A stretch of DNA of 64,000 bases from contig JARHVA010000349.1 of the NCBI GenBank assembly GCA_037957365.1, forward strand, positions 5,008,501 to 5,072,500, in the 5' to 3' direction. Below, one piece after another: positions 46,145-57,857 of the stretch. Both the position numbers and the translations under genes were made by a program. The first letter of the stretch is position 1. The number at the start of each line of letters is the position of its first letter. The notes under the pieces were generated by a model. That model was not told the origin of the DNA. It saw nothing but the letters and a program-made list of their open reading frames with translations, and did not search any database. Source of the stretch: Torreya grandis. Its lineage: Eukaryota; Streptophyta; Pinopsida; Cupressales; Taxaceae.

Positions 46145-49100
46145 ATAATAATGTTATAATAAAAAATTTAACATAAATATTATGTAATAAATTTATAATA
46201 ATGAAATCATGAAATCCAAGTAATATACAACTGTGCCATAACAACATATGACTTAAAATTTAGTTAAAAAGTAAAAAATCAATTTAAAAACCATAATAAT
46301 CCATGGATAATTATTTAAATCATCTTAATGATAAAATTGGGATGTAACATGCTCCCTTGCTCCGAATGGCATGAGTCAGAAAGCTTGTTTGACACCTTGA
46401 CTAGCTCTCCAAAACTACCTTTTATTTTGTATTATTGAGTGACAAATGGCCTCATTTATGGTCATATTAGGTTCTGTTACATATTTTATCTTCTCTTAAC
46501 ACCTCTCAACTAACCCCTTCAAGTTCTCCTTGATATATCACTTCCATTTCTTATTAGGTATCTAGAGGACTCTTCATCTCCTTAGGCCAATCTTGCATAC
46601 AAGTGTCAAAACTTTAATTATTCTTCTAAATATCATAAAATATTCATTGAAAGCTTATTAAACTCATATTTTACCTACAATAATCCATTTTGAGGTCTCA
46701 AACTAACCCCAATATTTTTTTCCTACCAAAATCCCCACATGAACATAATTCCTTGTATCCCTAAAATGATGTAAACCTTCTTGTGTATATATTTTTATAG
46801 ATGGTAATGAGAATATAAAGGAATATTATAGGACATAGTATGGTATTACAACTTTGTGTTCAATTTCATGTCCTCAGAGTGAGTGGATATATCCCTTTTT
46901 GTTGTTTCTCAATCCTAACTAGGCCTCAATTAAGCCTTCATACCTAGAGACTTAAAAATGACTCTACAGACTTACCACACATTAAAAACCCAAAATAAAT
47001 ATGTGATTTAGTTTATGACCTCCTCCCAATTCTCCATTCTAATTTTAACTTCCTAACAACTTGTATAAATCTATCAAGTAGCTAAAAATAATCTCTTAGG
47101 GTCTATTTCATACAGTCATGTACCTAAAAGTACAATCCAATGGAATGGGGTTATGCTTAAGGGATTTTTGAAGATAATATAGGTAATTTATAAGTTTTTC
47201 CAATCCATCTAAAGGCATAGAAGTTAATTTCTCTCTCATCAAGTCCTTATAGCTCCTTTAGGTAGCCTAAAAGTGCTTTGAGTTCTTAAGGATGATTCAT
47301 AAATATTGGGGCATGAATCAACCTAAAAATTCCACAAAATGGAATATAAAAATGGTGGATAACTTACCCTAACATCCCAATGTCCCATGCATCACCTTTG
47401 AACCATACTAGGTAATGAAATATAGACTTTTAGGATGCAACTAAGCATTATGTGATGTATACACAAGATTGAGGTCTGTAGGTGGATGTTTTGAGTTTGA
47501 TTATGCATTTTAAATATTCAAGATGATCAATGAAAATATTTATGACTTGTCTCCATTATTATATAAACTTTTTACCTTCATTATATCCTTTTTAACCTTA
47601 TTTGCCTAGGCCTAGGGTTCTTAAGCTTAGTTGCTCAATTTACCCTAATTGACAATATTTTCCCATTTATCTCTCTAACAAGGGTATAGGTCCCATGAAA
47701 TTTTTATTCAAACCTCTCATCACATTATCAATGTATCCAAATTCATCATAACTCAAACTAACTATCCATCTCTCTAAGTTTGCCATGTATGCCTATGTAG
47801 GTGACTAGGCATGTGTATGACTGTAAGAGAGTTTGATTGTGATCTCCATTATTTTTTGATTATGTATGATATATGATGGATCTATTATCATAAAAATAAA
47901 AATAATGTTAAATTTCCTTACTCTCACTTTGTTATCATATAGTCCTCTAAACACTCTTCATACAAGCAAACACTCTTGTCAATAAGCAGACATGTGTATG
48001 CATTGGTAGGGGTTTCCAATGTTTGAATGCTCGAGTATAAAAGTATGATAGAATAATGTTAGAATATTTAAATCATATTAAAACAATTTTTTTGTTTTAG
48101 GTCTCCTATATACCTTTAGATCTCTTCGAACAATAAAATATCTCAAGAATGGGTAGGCTAGTGACATTGCCTAGATTGAGTAGGCAGGGCTTCAATATTT
48201 GTCTTTGATTTTGGTGAATAAAAGAGTCTTGTGAGGATATATTATGTAAATGATAATATTATCCAATGTTATACATTTCTCTCATACCTCACACAGACCT
48301 CAAAACTTTCTCAAACACACAACTTTATATTGGCTAGGCAGCAGACTTGTGTAAGGACTGTGTGGATATACATGGGATTAGTCTAAGACCTTGATATTCT
48401 AATAGCCTTACTTAAAAAAATTGAAAATTTTAAAACTCTTATTATTCTATTGATTTTTTGAGTGCCTTCATCAACAACTTGAATCTTTGTACTTTCATCT
48501 ATCACCACTATGTAAGATAATCTTCTTAATGGATGGTTGTAGGTGTCATTAAAGGGTTTTGATTATGTTTAATCTTTTCTTAGTCTTCAAAACCAATCCT
48601 AAAACATTTAAATGGATATATTTAATTATTTTTGATGTCTTAATACATTTATCAATGCATTTAAGCTCTAAACTCCATCAACCTCACTATCTAAGGCTAA
48701 TTTTCTGAATTGGATGTAGGTGATTATCTGATAGGTATGAGTGCATATAGTTTGAGTTTGATATTTCTCACTACACCATGATATATTATAGTGGTCAAAC
48801 ATATCCATATATCATTGTCACTTCCATTTATTTCCATTAGCTTTCTCATATCATCCTCAAACTTTTGTATCCACTATCCACCCAGACACATCCTTGTAGA
48901 TGCATTAGGTTCATTAACGTAGTCCCTTAACTCTCTTTGAATTTGGGTGATTTATAGATCTTCATTTGTCTAGAAACCATTTCAACTTGAAATAATCATA
49001 ATGATCTCATGCTTGGGAAACCTTCATTATAAATTGACAACATTCCATTTGAGTTGTAGACCTATGGGTCTATAGACTTATAAGTTTGTAAGTCTGTACT

Positions 49101-50429
49101 TTGAAAGTTGAGAAGTGAAAACATAACTATTATAGACTGAAAATCATTATTCCTTATGCATCAACACATTATACCAAGAAATTTTTGTTATGAATCTCAT
49201 TATAAATGCATATTAAAACCTTATCAAATCAACTTGATATGTAGACACACATAACACAGTCCATAAGGTGAATGAAGATGTGACCATGTGAAGCTATCAC
49301 ATAATATTTGACTAATTAGAAGGCCATTGATGGATTGAGAAGTTTTTATAAAATAATTTATAATCAATTTTATGTATTAAAACACTTAGAGAACTCTTAA
49401 ACACATAAAATCAATAATCACTTATAATCTATGCTCAAGATAAGCTTTGTTTTTTAAAAGACCATCCACACGTGCTAACATGGTGAATGGATGTGCATGG
49501 TATATTTGAAAACTTATTATAACTTAATAAAATTGGTTTCATGTATCCATGAGCTCATAATTTACATTGGAGTTACACAAAACTCATCTTGTGGGGATTT
49601 AAGCCTTTAAAAGTAATTTAGATCCTTAGTGATTATTCATAAAGCTAAGGAGCTTAATCCAATTACCAATTCCATATGTTTTAATCACACAGGTTTATCA
49701 AACTCTAGATAAAATCTTATCCACCAACTCTACTTGTACATCTTGTACCATGTAATTGAATTGAACCTTCAAGAGCATGTGAATGGAGAGATATATGAAA
49801 GAGATAGTTTTTTGCCACTATTGTACTTCAAAATTATTCCCATGATTTTTTATGACCTATGGAAGCTCAAAGGACATTTTTAAACTCTTTTCACTTGCAA
49901 GTGACTTCAATAAGTCTATACAAGTCTCTTAACTCCTCAAGATGGAATTGAAACTCAATATTCTAACCTTATGACATGTATAGTAGTTGTGTAACTACTC
50001 CAAGTTAATTTTAAGGTGTGTGGTATGAATTTTTTACTTAGGTAACTTTGGCATACATAAATGTTAGCGAAAAATCACATGTTCACTCATTTTTACCACT
50101 TTGAATATTAAAAATGATCTTTAAACACTGAAAATAACATTAAATGTTATGACAACATTATTATAACTTCAAATGACTTTGGGAGACCCATACAAACCTA
50201 TGAAACCACCTTACCAAGCCTTATCTCTCCATGACATGTCTAGGCCACTATATGACCAAAATAAGACATAACCTTAACTTATCCAAACTAACCTTAAACA
50301 ATACTAATAGGGTTTTATGAAGACTTATATAGACCATATATTACATGACAAGACCACATGACAATGCTATAAAATTTTGAATTTAGAGGGGATGACCAAT
50401 TTTGAATTGAGATAAAAATTTAATCAACA

Positions 50430-50918
50430 ACTAACACATTAAATGAGGAGTACAAATCAAAAAATTATCTAAGTACCTATAATTATTTGTCTTTTCAATT
50501 CTAAAAATATTTATTACAATTTTAATCTCTCTTTTACATTTATATTTTTATGTTAATTTATTTTTTTACATAATTTTAATTTAAATAGTGTTGTCCTATT
50601 TGGATCACCTAATCCTAAAATAAATAAAATATTTTGGTGAACCTAGTCATTATCTCGAGCTTGGAAAACCCTAGTTTTTCTCCCTTAGGGTTTCATCTTT
50701 CCTCCTTAGGGTTATAATTGTGTTCTATATTAATGTTTAAATTTTTTTTTCCTTCAATTTTTTATTATTTATTTTAGATTTTTAATTTTTTATTCCAAAT
50801 CTTTCAAACTAAAGATTCTATGTTTGCCCTTATACTAGGGGTAGGGCTTGTGATTGTATTCCTTTTCATCTTAAACTTTTACAATTTTTATATATGTGTG
50901 CATCCTACAAGTCTTACC
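50430..50918. other. AT-rich sequence between element C and a broken frame
   Basis: It contains AAACCCTAGTTTTTCTCCC and a repeated TTAGGGTTTCATC/TTAGGGTTATAA near 50670-50715, the style of a plant 5' untranslated region or LTR leader. No promoter can be fixed. It may be the leader of the frame that follows. Confidence 0.35.
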
Positions 50919-51297
50919 ATGTCTCAACCTATGGATTATTTTTTTTAAGGCATGTTGTTCCTTATGATTATGCCAATGAGTGGGAAAATGTGTAATTAGA
51001 TGATCATGCCTTTATGACTACTGATAATGTATATGTGAATGAAGGTAATGGATATGAAAATTATGATTATATGCATGATGATTTATATGATTGATATTAT
51101 ATTTATGTATCTTTTTAGAATGGAAGTGGACCATAATTATATCTAATAAATGTTATAATTCAAGATATTTATTTTCCTTCCCCTTTCATAGACCTTTCCA
51201 TTAGTCATGAAGTAGAACAAAAAGAAATTAAAAATAAATAAAATATAAAATCTTATTTATACTACCATTATTACATTAGGAAATATGAAATAAAATG

Positions 51298-51340
<43 letters not shown>

Positions 51341-51795
51341 GATTCTTATGTTTTTATAACTTGTAACAATATTTATAAATATAATTACTCTTCTAGTGAC
51401 ATTAAATGTGATGATAATTCTTCTATTTACATAAGATGTAATGATATTACTACTAAATGTAATGATTCTTAATTGATATGATATGTGATGTTAATAATTC
51501 TATTTATATGAAATGTGATGTCAATCTTTCTATTAACATTAAGTGTGATAATATTTTTAAACCATTCAATGATTCTTCTATTGATGTTAAATGTGGTAAT
51601 ATTTCTAAGAAACATAATAATTATAATGTTTATGATGAATATTCTACACATATGTTTATGCTACATTGTGAGATGAAACCTATGAATGAACCTTTTCAAT
51701 CCATAACCATGCCTACTAGCCATTTAGTGTCCATGATCCATACAATATGTGAAATTCAAAATAAATTTGCTACATTATCTTTAGAGTCTAAGTAA
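50919..51795 (+). pseudogene. Broken frame with a repeated KCD/KCN motif, function unknown
   Basis: It starts at ATG 50919 (MSQPMDYFF). A probable slip in the T8 run near 50937 leads to the frame containing PYDYANEWENV, ending YENYDYMHDDLYD near 51090. After a TG microsatellite (51299-51339), a repetitive part (51391-51600) encodes variants of SSIDVKCGNI: SSDIKCDDN, SSIYIRCNDI, NSIYMKCDVN, LSINIKCDNI and SSIDVKCGNI, spread over two frames. The final open part (51478-51795) ends PTSHLVSMIHTICEIQNKFA and LSLESK. I do not recognise it. A gag-like or element-specific gene of another non-autonomous element, later split by element B, is one possibility. Confidence 0.4.
51299..51339. repeat. (TG)n microsatellite
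   Basis: Pure TG tract of about 41 bp inside the broken frame. Confidence 0.97.
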
Positions 51796-51984
51796 TATAA
51801 TACTAGGTTTGATGATAGTGTCATATTAGGGTAGCCTCTAATTTGAATAATATTTAATCATCCCTATCTTGAAGGATTAATTATCCTTGCATTTAGTTTA
51901 TTATATGGACATGGATATCTGCATTACTACTTTGCAAAAACTATTTTCTCTTTTATAAACTATTCATGTGATGGAAAATAATCA

Positions 51985-54543
51985 TTAAAATTTGTCTATG
52001 ATGTCCCCAAAGTGACCAAGGTTATTGATGCTAAGTTGTCATTAATGTCAAATATATCATGCTATACTAATGAATTAATGATAAAGTGATTATATTGATG
52101 GTTTGGAGAGATATGGTAAATTTGCAAGTCTGTAAAGACAAAGAAGAAGTTTTAAGGCATCCATACATGTCTTAGTGAAGCTCTGGTATGTCACTTGATC
52201 ATTTGGAATGAGAAACATGCATCTTCTAGCTAAAGAAAAGCTAGACCATCATTACACATAATGTAAATATGAATGAACCATCAATTTTTTTCATTTAATA
52301 TAGGGTCTTAGAAATTCAACCAATGTTAAATGATTTCATGGAAATATTGCGTGCAGTGCTAAGAAGGTACTCTAAAAATTTAGATTCTTGAAGTGTTTTA
52401 TAACTTAAGTTTAAACCTTCAAAGTTTCTCTTGTAGACTTTGATGTGCTAGAGACAATAAAGTTTAACTATGTCAAAGTTTGAGGTCATTTTGTATAATC
52501 AGATCCAATGATGAGCATTAATTGAATCAAAATTTAATGGTGAGCATTTCATCAGATCAGATAATGATCCAATAGTGTATATCATCTTGTTAGACTTAAT
52601 CTAATGATGTGTATTCAATTAAAATATCAAAGAATCTAAGATTGCATGCTCTAGTGACAAGTGTCACTATATTGTTGAGTTGATAGAAGATCAATAGTTC
52701 ATGAGAGTTCTTAATGATAGAGATTGATGGTATGGGTCAAGTCAAAATTCAATTGTGTAAAAGGCATACAGAGCTGCCAAGTGGCACAATCATGGGAGTT
52801 ATGATCTAAATCTAATGGTGAGCATTGCTTAATAAAGATTAATCTACTAAAAAGAGATTGATGGTGCATATTTGTCCATAGTTTCTAAGATTCATGATAT
52901 GAGGTTAAGGTGATCAATGTTTAACATCCGTATAGTGACCATTGGAATTCAAATATTCAAATTCATGAGGGAAAACTAGTTCTCAATTTTTGGGCTATAT
53001 CTTTTGATACAAGATAAAGTTTTTGATGTAGTAAAAAGAAAAGTTGTAGAGGACTTCAAGATGCATCTAGAAAACATAGTTATAAAGTTTGAATGTTCAT
53101 TTAGTCAAAGTTAATAAACCCCAAATTTGACTATGTATTTTATCATGTTCTAAAAGTGAACCAAGAAGGATATTTGAGTTGTTATTGATAGTATTTTGAT
53201 GTTTAAAAATGATGTAACTATTTGAAAGTGTTGTATACTCAATTAGGATCATTTGTGTGGATTTTTGAGGTTTTACCAATCCATATTTAGTATGAACAAA
53301 GGATTAGAAGTTGATTGTTTGTTTATTCATGGTTCTACTATGTATATAATTCTATTTAAGAAAATTGTGCTTTAACATAAGAGTGTTTTGGTGGATGTAT
53401 TCACATGAAGATGTTATAAAGATTATATAGAGTGGACCCATATAGTTTAAATTCATCCTGCATTCTCAATTTTATTGATGGAGTTATAAATTGGTGAATA
53501 GGTCTTCATAAGACCTATAAGGGCTACTAGGTCCTAATTAAAAGGTGTAGCTACTTAAATGTAAACCATCGTTGATATGGCCACCCTATGAGGATGGTAT
53601 TGAGCCATGTAAGATGTTTTAAGGGATAAGTTAAGTATTTTGATTGACCTTGTTGGTAATATTCATAATGATTCTATAAAAGGTAAAGTCTAAGGCAATG
53701 ATTTCTAGACTTGTGAGGGAAGAAAAAAGAAGATGTAACATTGAGAATAGGAACCTTTAAAAGAGAAGGTATAGGTTAGTGAGGACCATAAGAGAGAAAA
53801 GAGGAGCAGCCATGTTTATCTAATCAAGTTGATAAATGAGAACATATAGGTTATTAGACCTAATAAGCTTAGAAGAGGTAGATTGAGTGAGTAAGCCCTA
53901 GAGGTTGCTTTGTTGAGGGTGATTAGTGGATAGATTGAAGAGCTGAGTAGGTTGAAGAGTGTGTGCATGACCTATAGGTCATATTATTAATGTTTTGATA
54001 TATTTTTTTTTGGTTTTCTGACTATGTATGTGCTTAAAAGTGAAGAGTGATTCAAAAGGGTGTTTTTGGATGCATTGCTTGTGTGTGCAAGTTTGTGAGA
54101 GTATAAAGGGGAAAGAGTGAAAGTAAGAGAAGTCCATCATTAAATGTATAAAACATCATATCAAAGGTGTAGATTAGATCAAGGTATTTGTGTGGGTACT
54201 TGGTTGCTTAGGGGTTTGGTGCCTCTTTTTGAGATGGGTGTCTCATTAAACTAAGGAATGGGTATTCTTTGATTAGGGGATGCTTGTCTAAATATTATAT
54301 CTTATTTTATAAGAATTTAGTCCATGTTGAAGGGTTTAGTGGGTTTTATCTCACAAGAGGGTCTCTAACATATATTATGTGTTCATGTGATGTATGCTCT
54401 TATGTATTCTTTGGATACATGTGCTTTCATGTTTATGTTTCTTGAACAAGTTAATGCATGTTGAATGTTTAAGAGTTGGGAATTGAATTAGCTTATCTAG
54501 CATCACTAATTTACCCCCCCTCTTAGTGATTGTACCTCTAACA
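51985..54543 (+). repeat. 5' LTR of element B (about 2559 bp)
   Basis: Homologous to 57858-60421. It ends CCTCTAACA just before the PBS. Repeated boxes related to GATCCAATGGTGAGCATT occur near 52502, 52529, 52565, 52597 and 52806. The TATA-like TATAAAA is at 53675. The first nine bases differ from the 3' copy, so the exact start is uncertain by a few bases. Confidence 0.85.
53675..53681 (+). promoter_or_regulatory. TATA box of element B 5' LTR
   Basis: TATAAAA in ATTCTATAAAAGG, at a position like that of the element A box. The 3' LTR equivalent is at 59549. Confidence 0.5.
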
Positions 54544-54545
54544 AT

Positions 54546-54560
54546 TGGTATCAGAGTATG
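54546..54560 (+). other. PBS of element B (initiator Met-tRNA type)
   Basis: TGGTATCAGAGTATG, two bases after the LTR end. The first eleven bases match the standard plant Copia primer site. Confidence 0.9.
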
Positions 54561-54606
54561 ACCTTTTTTGTAACTTTAACCACTTGAAGGTGATCCAAAG
54601 TACAAT

Positions 54607-56210
54607 ATGGCTAAGAAATTGAAGAAAGAGAATCAGGAGTTGAAGGCTCAAGTGGAGGTTACTTATGCATGTCTAAAATAAGTGAAATAAACTTAAGGTA
54701 CTTATTGAGAGGTGTAGTGGTAAGATGAGAGAGTATGATCAAGAAGAAGCTCAAAAAAAAGATCATGACCTCAAACCTTAAGGCTATTATGGATGAGTGC
54801 ATCAAGCTCAATAAGGAGTTAGAATATTTGAAAGTAAGATCAAGATCAAAAGATGATATAAAAAAGATCAACATTATTGAGGATAAATTAATGGTTACAA
54901 AGACAAATATGAGTTGTAAAGATGAAGACTATAGACATCTCAAGACTCAGTTAGAAGAGACAAATGCCATGTTGAGTTCAAAGCAAGGTGAGAATTATGA
55001 GTTGAAATCCAAACCCAATTCTATAAATATTATTGAGGAGAAATAATGTATATTGAAGGATGAGATGGATAAATATTCTAATATGGATAAGGAGACCATC
55101 CAAGATCTCAAAATTTAGTTAAAATCTATAAGTTAAAGTATTAGAGCTAAAGAGGATGAGATCATAAAATTGAAGACCAAGCTAGATTCATTGAAGGATA
55201 AGCATGAGGAATTTGTTGTCAAGGTAAACAAGACTGAGGAAGAGCAAGATAGGTTATCTCAATAAAAAATGGATGTAAGCAAAAATATCAACAAGAAAAT
55301 ATCCATCAAGTAGTCAATTGTTATGAGGTATGAAAGATATTTAATAGTCATTTTTTTGCCTATCATAGGTTTGGTCATAAGGCAAGAAACTATAGAAGGA
55401 AGAACAGTTGGTTAGTTAGAGGTATGGATAGTTTATTTTACTAAAATAATCATGGCATGGGACATAATTCTATATTCTACCCAGAAATACATGGGAAAAG
55501 ATTAACCTAGAAATGGAGACCAAAGACAGTTAAGATTTAGCATAATGAACCTAAGAGACAAGATGGTATGTTTGTTAAGATTCAAAATATTCATCAAGAA
55601 GAAGGTATAAATGGTGTTATTTTTTTTAGTTGTCATCAAGTTGGTCATATTATAGTATTTTGTATAAGAATTATCTAAAATCATAAGAAGGATCATGGAC
55701 ATCCTATTATGCTTAAAAAAGGTCAATCCTTGGTTTGGAATCCTAAAGAAGTGAAAACCAAGAAAATTAATTTAGTTGAGCTGAAATACAAGGTGGACTA
55801 CATGCTAAAGCAAAAGAAGCATCAAATATGAAAAAGGTTTAGGAATGCCAAGATAATGTGTCATATTTATAGATAGAAAAGGAGAATCAAAATTCAATTC
55901 GAGTTGAGCTCAAGGCGAAGACCAAGGTGCTAGTTGAGACTAGTTTTGAGGTGTCTATGGATACAAGTAAACATCTTGTTATTATTGAGCAAGTTTCAAT
56001 CAAAGAACATTAGTTGTCAATGCCTAGTGATGAGGTTATTTTTTTTATTGAAAAGGTATGTCATGAATTTTTTTTGTCCCCATTTATTGTCAATTCTTTC
56101 TTAAAAAAAAATAGAATATTGTAGTGGATGAGCAAGTTGTTTCTCTTAAGCCTAAGAAGAATAATAACTATTAGTATCAGATGACCAAGGAGGAGAAGGA
56201 ATATGAGGAA
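54607..56210 (+). pseudogene. Element B gag remnant: coiled coil, two knuckles, shared C-terminal segment
   Basis: An ATG at 54607 (MAKKLKKENQELKAQVEV) sits where gag of element A starts, but leads straight into coiled-coil sequence. The main heptad-rich frame runs from about 54735 to 55320 (IMDECIKLNKELEYLKVRSR, LKTQLEETNAMLSSKQGENY, IIKLKTKLDSLKDKHEEF), with stops that fit Gln codons changed by C-to-T. Knuckle remnants follow at 55352-55393 (FFAYHRFGHKARNY, all three Cys ligands lost) and 55622-55663 (FFSCHQVGHIIVFC, first Cys lost). From 55909 to 56210 the sequence matches element A 22691-23010 (KTKVLVETSFEVSMD, NIVVDEQVVSLKPKKN-like). The UBN2-like capsid part found in A is missing. The product is not functional now; an ancestral role as an RNA-binding coiled-coil protein is inference. 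Confidence 0.65.
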
Positions 56211-57754
56211 TTATGGACAACTCCTAGCTTCACATTATTGTATGACATTTTGGATTAGGGTGTCTCTATATACGCTTTAAGGGGAAACTTGATAAGGAAG
56301 AGGAAGCATGGTGGATACCAGTTGAGCCTTGAATAATGTTTCAAGATAATAATATCATTTGAAGATGTGTGTGGCTAAGGGGGGCTAACTCAATTAGCTT
56401 GAATGGATTGAAGAAGTGTACATGATGTGAGGGGTAGCATATGTGATATTTTATAGTCATGGTTGAGATATGAATAAGTTTAATGATTTTAAGGTGACTA
56501 CTCTTTGAGTTTTTCATTTCAAAATCTAGACTGCAAGTATGTGTGCTCAAGGTATGTTCAAACATTTTTTCTTGAAGGTCTCCAAGTAGAGTATGGAGGT
56601 TTCCAAGTGTCAAAATAATAAATATGAGTTTTAAAGATAATTTTCTTTCATATAAATGTGTGTTTAATCCATTCAAGTGTGTTATTGGTGATTTTATGAA
56701 TTGAATATCCTTTCTGTGCAAATTGAATATTTTTGAGTGCTCTCAGGTTTTCCCAGTTTTGGCTTAAGACCAAGCAAGTCAAAAAATAGATGAAGGGTCT
56801 ATGGGTTATCCAAGGTGTGTGAGCTCATAAATTGTTCTATAAGTGTGTTTTATTAACCTACAAGTGTGAGATAAGTTTCAAGTGCTGATTTTGATCAAAA
56901 GGTGGCGAGTTGACTAAGTTTCATTTAAAAATCTAGTATTTTTACCCATGTTGCTTAGTTTATTTCTTAAGGGAGTTGATTCTGAGCTTACTTGATAGAT
57001 TTAAATTGCGAAATGGGTTGTCAAAAAGTGTTTCACAGTCATCTAAAAGTGTGTGGTGTCTTCCGTAGATGAGGATTTGTGTAAATGGGGGGGTTACATA
57101 GCTAGTAGGTTTGTGAAGGAGTAATGGTACATAAGAAATATTGGAAGATAACATGAATGAGGGGGGACATGAGTGTACTTTAGATATGTAATTTCAAGTC
57201 TTGAAGGTGAATACATATAAATATATGGGTATTTTAGGGTTTAGGTAGGTCTATTAGGCCTCTAGGCAAGGCTAGTGAAGATAAAAGTGGTCTTTGGTCA
57301 TTTTATCCAAAATGACAAAGGTGTGGTTGTTCCTAAATAAGTTTGTTATTTTTTTAATGCATCTTTCCTATTTTAATATTGGCTTATTCATCTACTAGTA
57401 ATCATGGAGGCTGTCTAAAGTGAGAAGGTATGAAGGCAAGTGTGTTGTTTCATCATGGTTGGAGATGGTCTGAAGGTGGTTAAAGGATTCCTAATCTTAG
57501 CTAACTTAGGGTGATCCCATATTAATGTTTTCAACGTAAATTCATGTAGTTTTTGATGTTCATGTATGTTTTATCTTCATATAATCTATGTGTGATCAAA
57601 GAAAAGTGTATTCATGGAGCACGTTTAACAAGATTAGAGTAATAAAAGGTTGCATAATGTTAGTGAGAGTATGTATCATCTCTCAGAGGTGGTCATTTAT
57701 TATTAATGGTCCTTGAAGTCTTTTTAGGTCCATAAGATCATAATTTAAGTGCAT
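56211..57754 (+). other. Non-coding 3' internal region of element B
   Basis: No sustained frame and no pol motif. The GAGTGCTCTCAGGTTTTC patch near 56735 matches element A. Minus-strand frames here (for example 56341-56721) have no recognisable features. Confidence 0.55.
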
Positions 57755-57853
57755 TTTGTCATTGTGTCAAAGGGGGAGAAAGTTCTTGAAGAGAGAGATA
57801 AAGTCTATGCATAAGCTTTGTATTGGTGTTGACATCAATGACAAAGAGGGAGA
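57755..57853 (+). other. Two polypurine tracts of element B with facing palindromic arms
   Basis: TTGTCATTGTGTCAAA then GGGGGAGAAAG (about 57769-57782), and TTGACATCAATGACAAA then GAGGGAGA (about 57845-57853). This is the same arrangement as element A. A third related motif, TTGTCATTGATGTCAAAG, lies just inside the LTR near 57907. Confidence 0.75.
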
Positions 57854-57857
57854 TTAT

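Larger units (their letters stand above)
41958..46349. mobile_element. 4.39-kb insertion, probably a solo LTR
   Basis: It starts TATAATACCCCC (canonically TGTAATACCCC, with G-to-A) and ends GGGATGTAACA, so the ends form short inverted repeats as LTRs do. It is flanked by TGCTC duplications and sits inside the right LTR of element C. No second internal copy of its ends, no PBS/PPT and no coding sequence was recognised, so a solo LTR left by recombination is the simplest reading; a coding-free LARD is the alternative. It carries a TG tract (43943-43991), an AT tract (46099-46140) and a pyrimidine-rich stretch (about 44990-45090). Confidence 0.65.
33720..50429 (-). mobile_element. Old long-LTR element C (LARD/Tat-like), minus strand
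   Basis: Two direct copies of a ~4.9-kb sequence flank 2.4 kb of unique DNA: 33720-38634 and 41039-50429 (the latter holding a 4.39-kb insertion). They align in order over their whole length, for example ACCCTAGGCCTATGGGTTGC at about 33871 and 41210, and GTAGACACACATAACACAG at 37436 and 49240. Read on the minus strand, the copies start TGTTGA and the inner end is followed by a PBS-like sequence (41037-41022). The internal frames are also on the minus strand, which sets the orientation. No target duplication could be found: sequence right of 50429 is ACTAA, and left of 33720 there is no match. No pol motif was seen. The left outer boundary is approximate. Confidence 0.65.
41039..50429 (-). repeat. 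LTR of element C, right copy, split by an insertion
   Basis: About 4.99 kb of LTR once the insertion 41958-46349 and one target copy are removed. The left piece is 41039-41957 and the right piece is 46350-50429. It aligns with 33720-38634: the break falls inside the block that reads without interruption as GAAGATGATCCCTTTCTCC near 34600. A palindromic AGACCTATGGGTCTATAG run at 49057-49096 matches 37252-37284. Confidence 0.65.

Noticed and set aside
46029..46247. Minus-strand frame resembling a membrane protein
   Set aside because: Hydrophobicity comes from the AT microsatellite and AT-rich codons.
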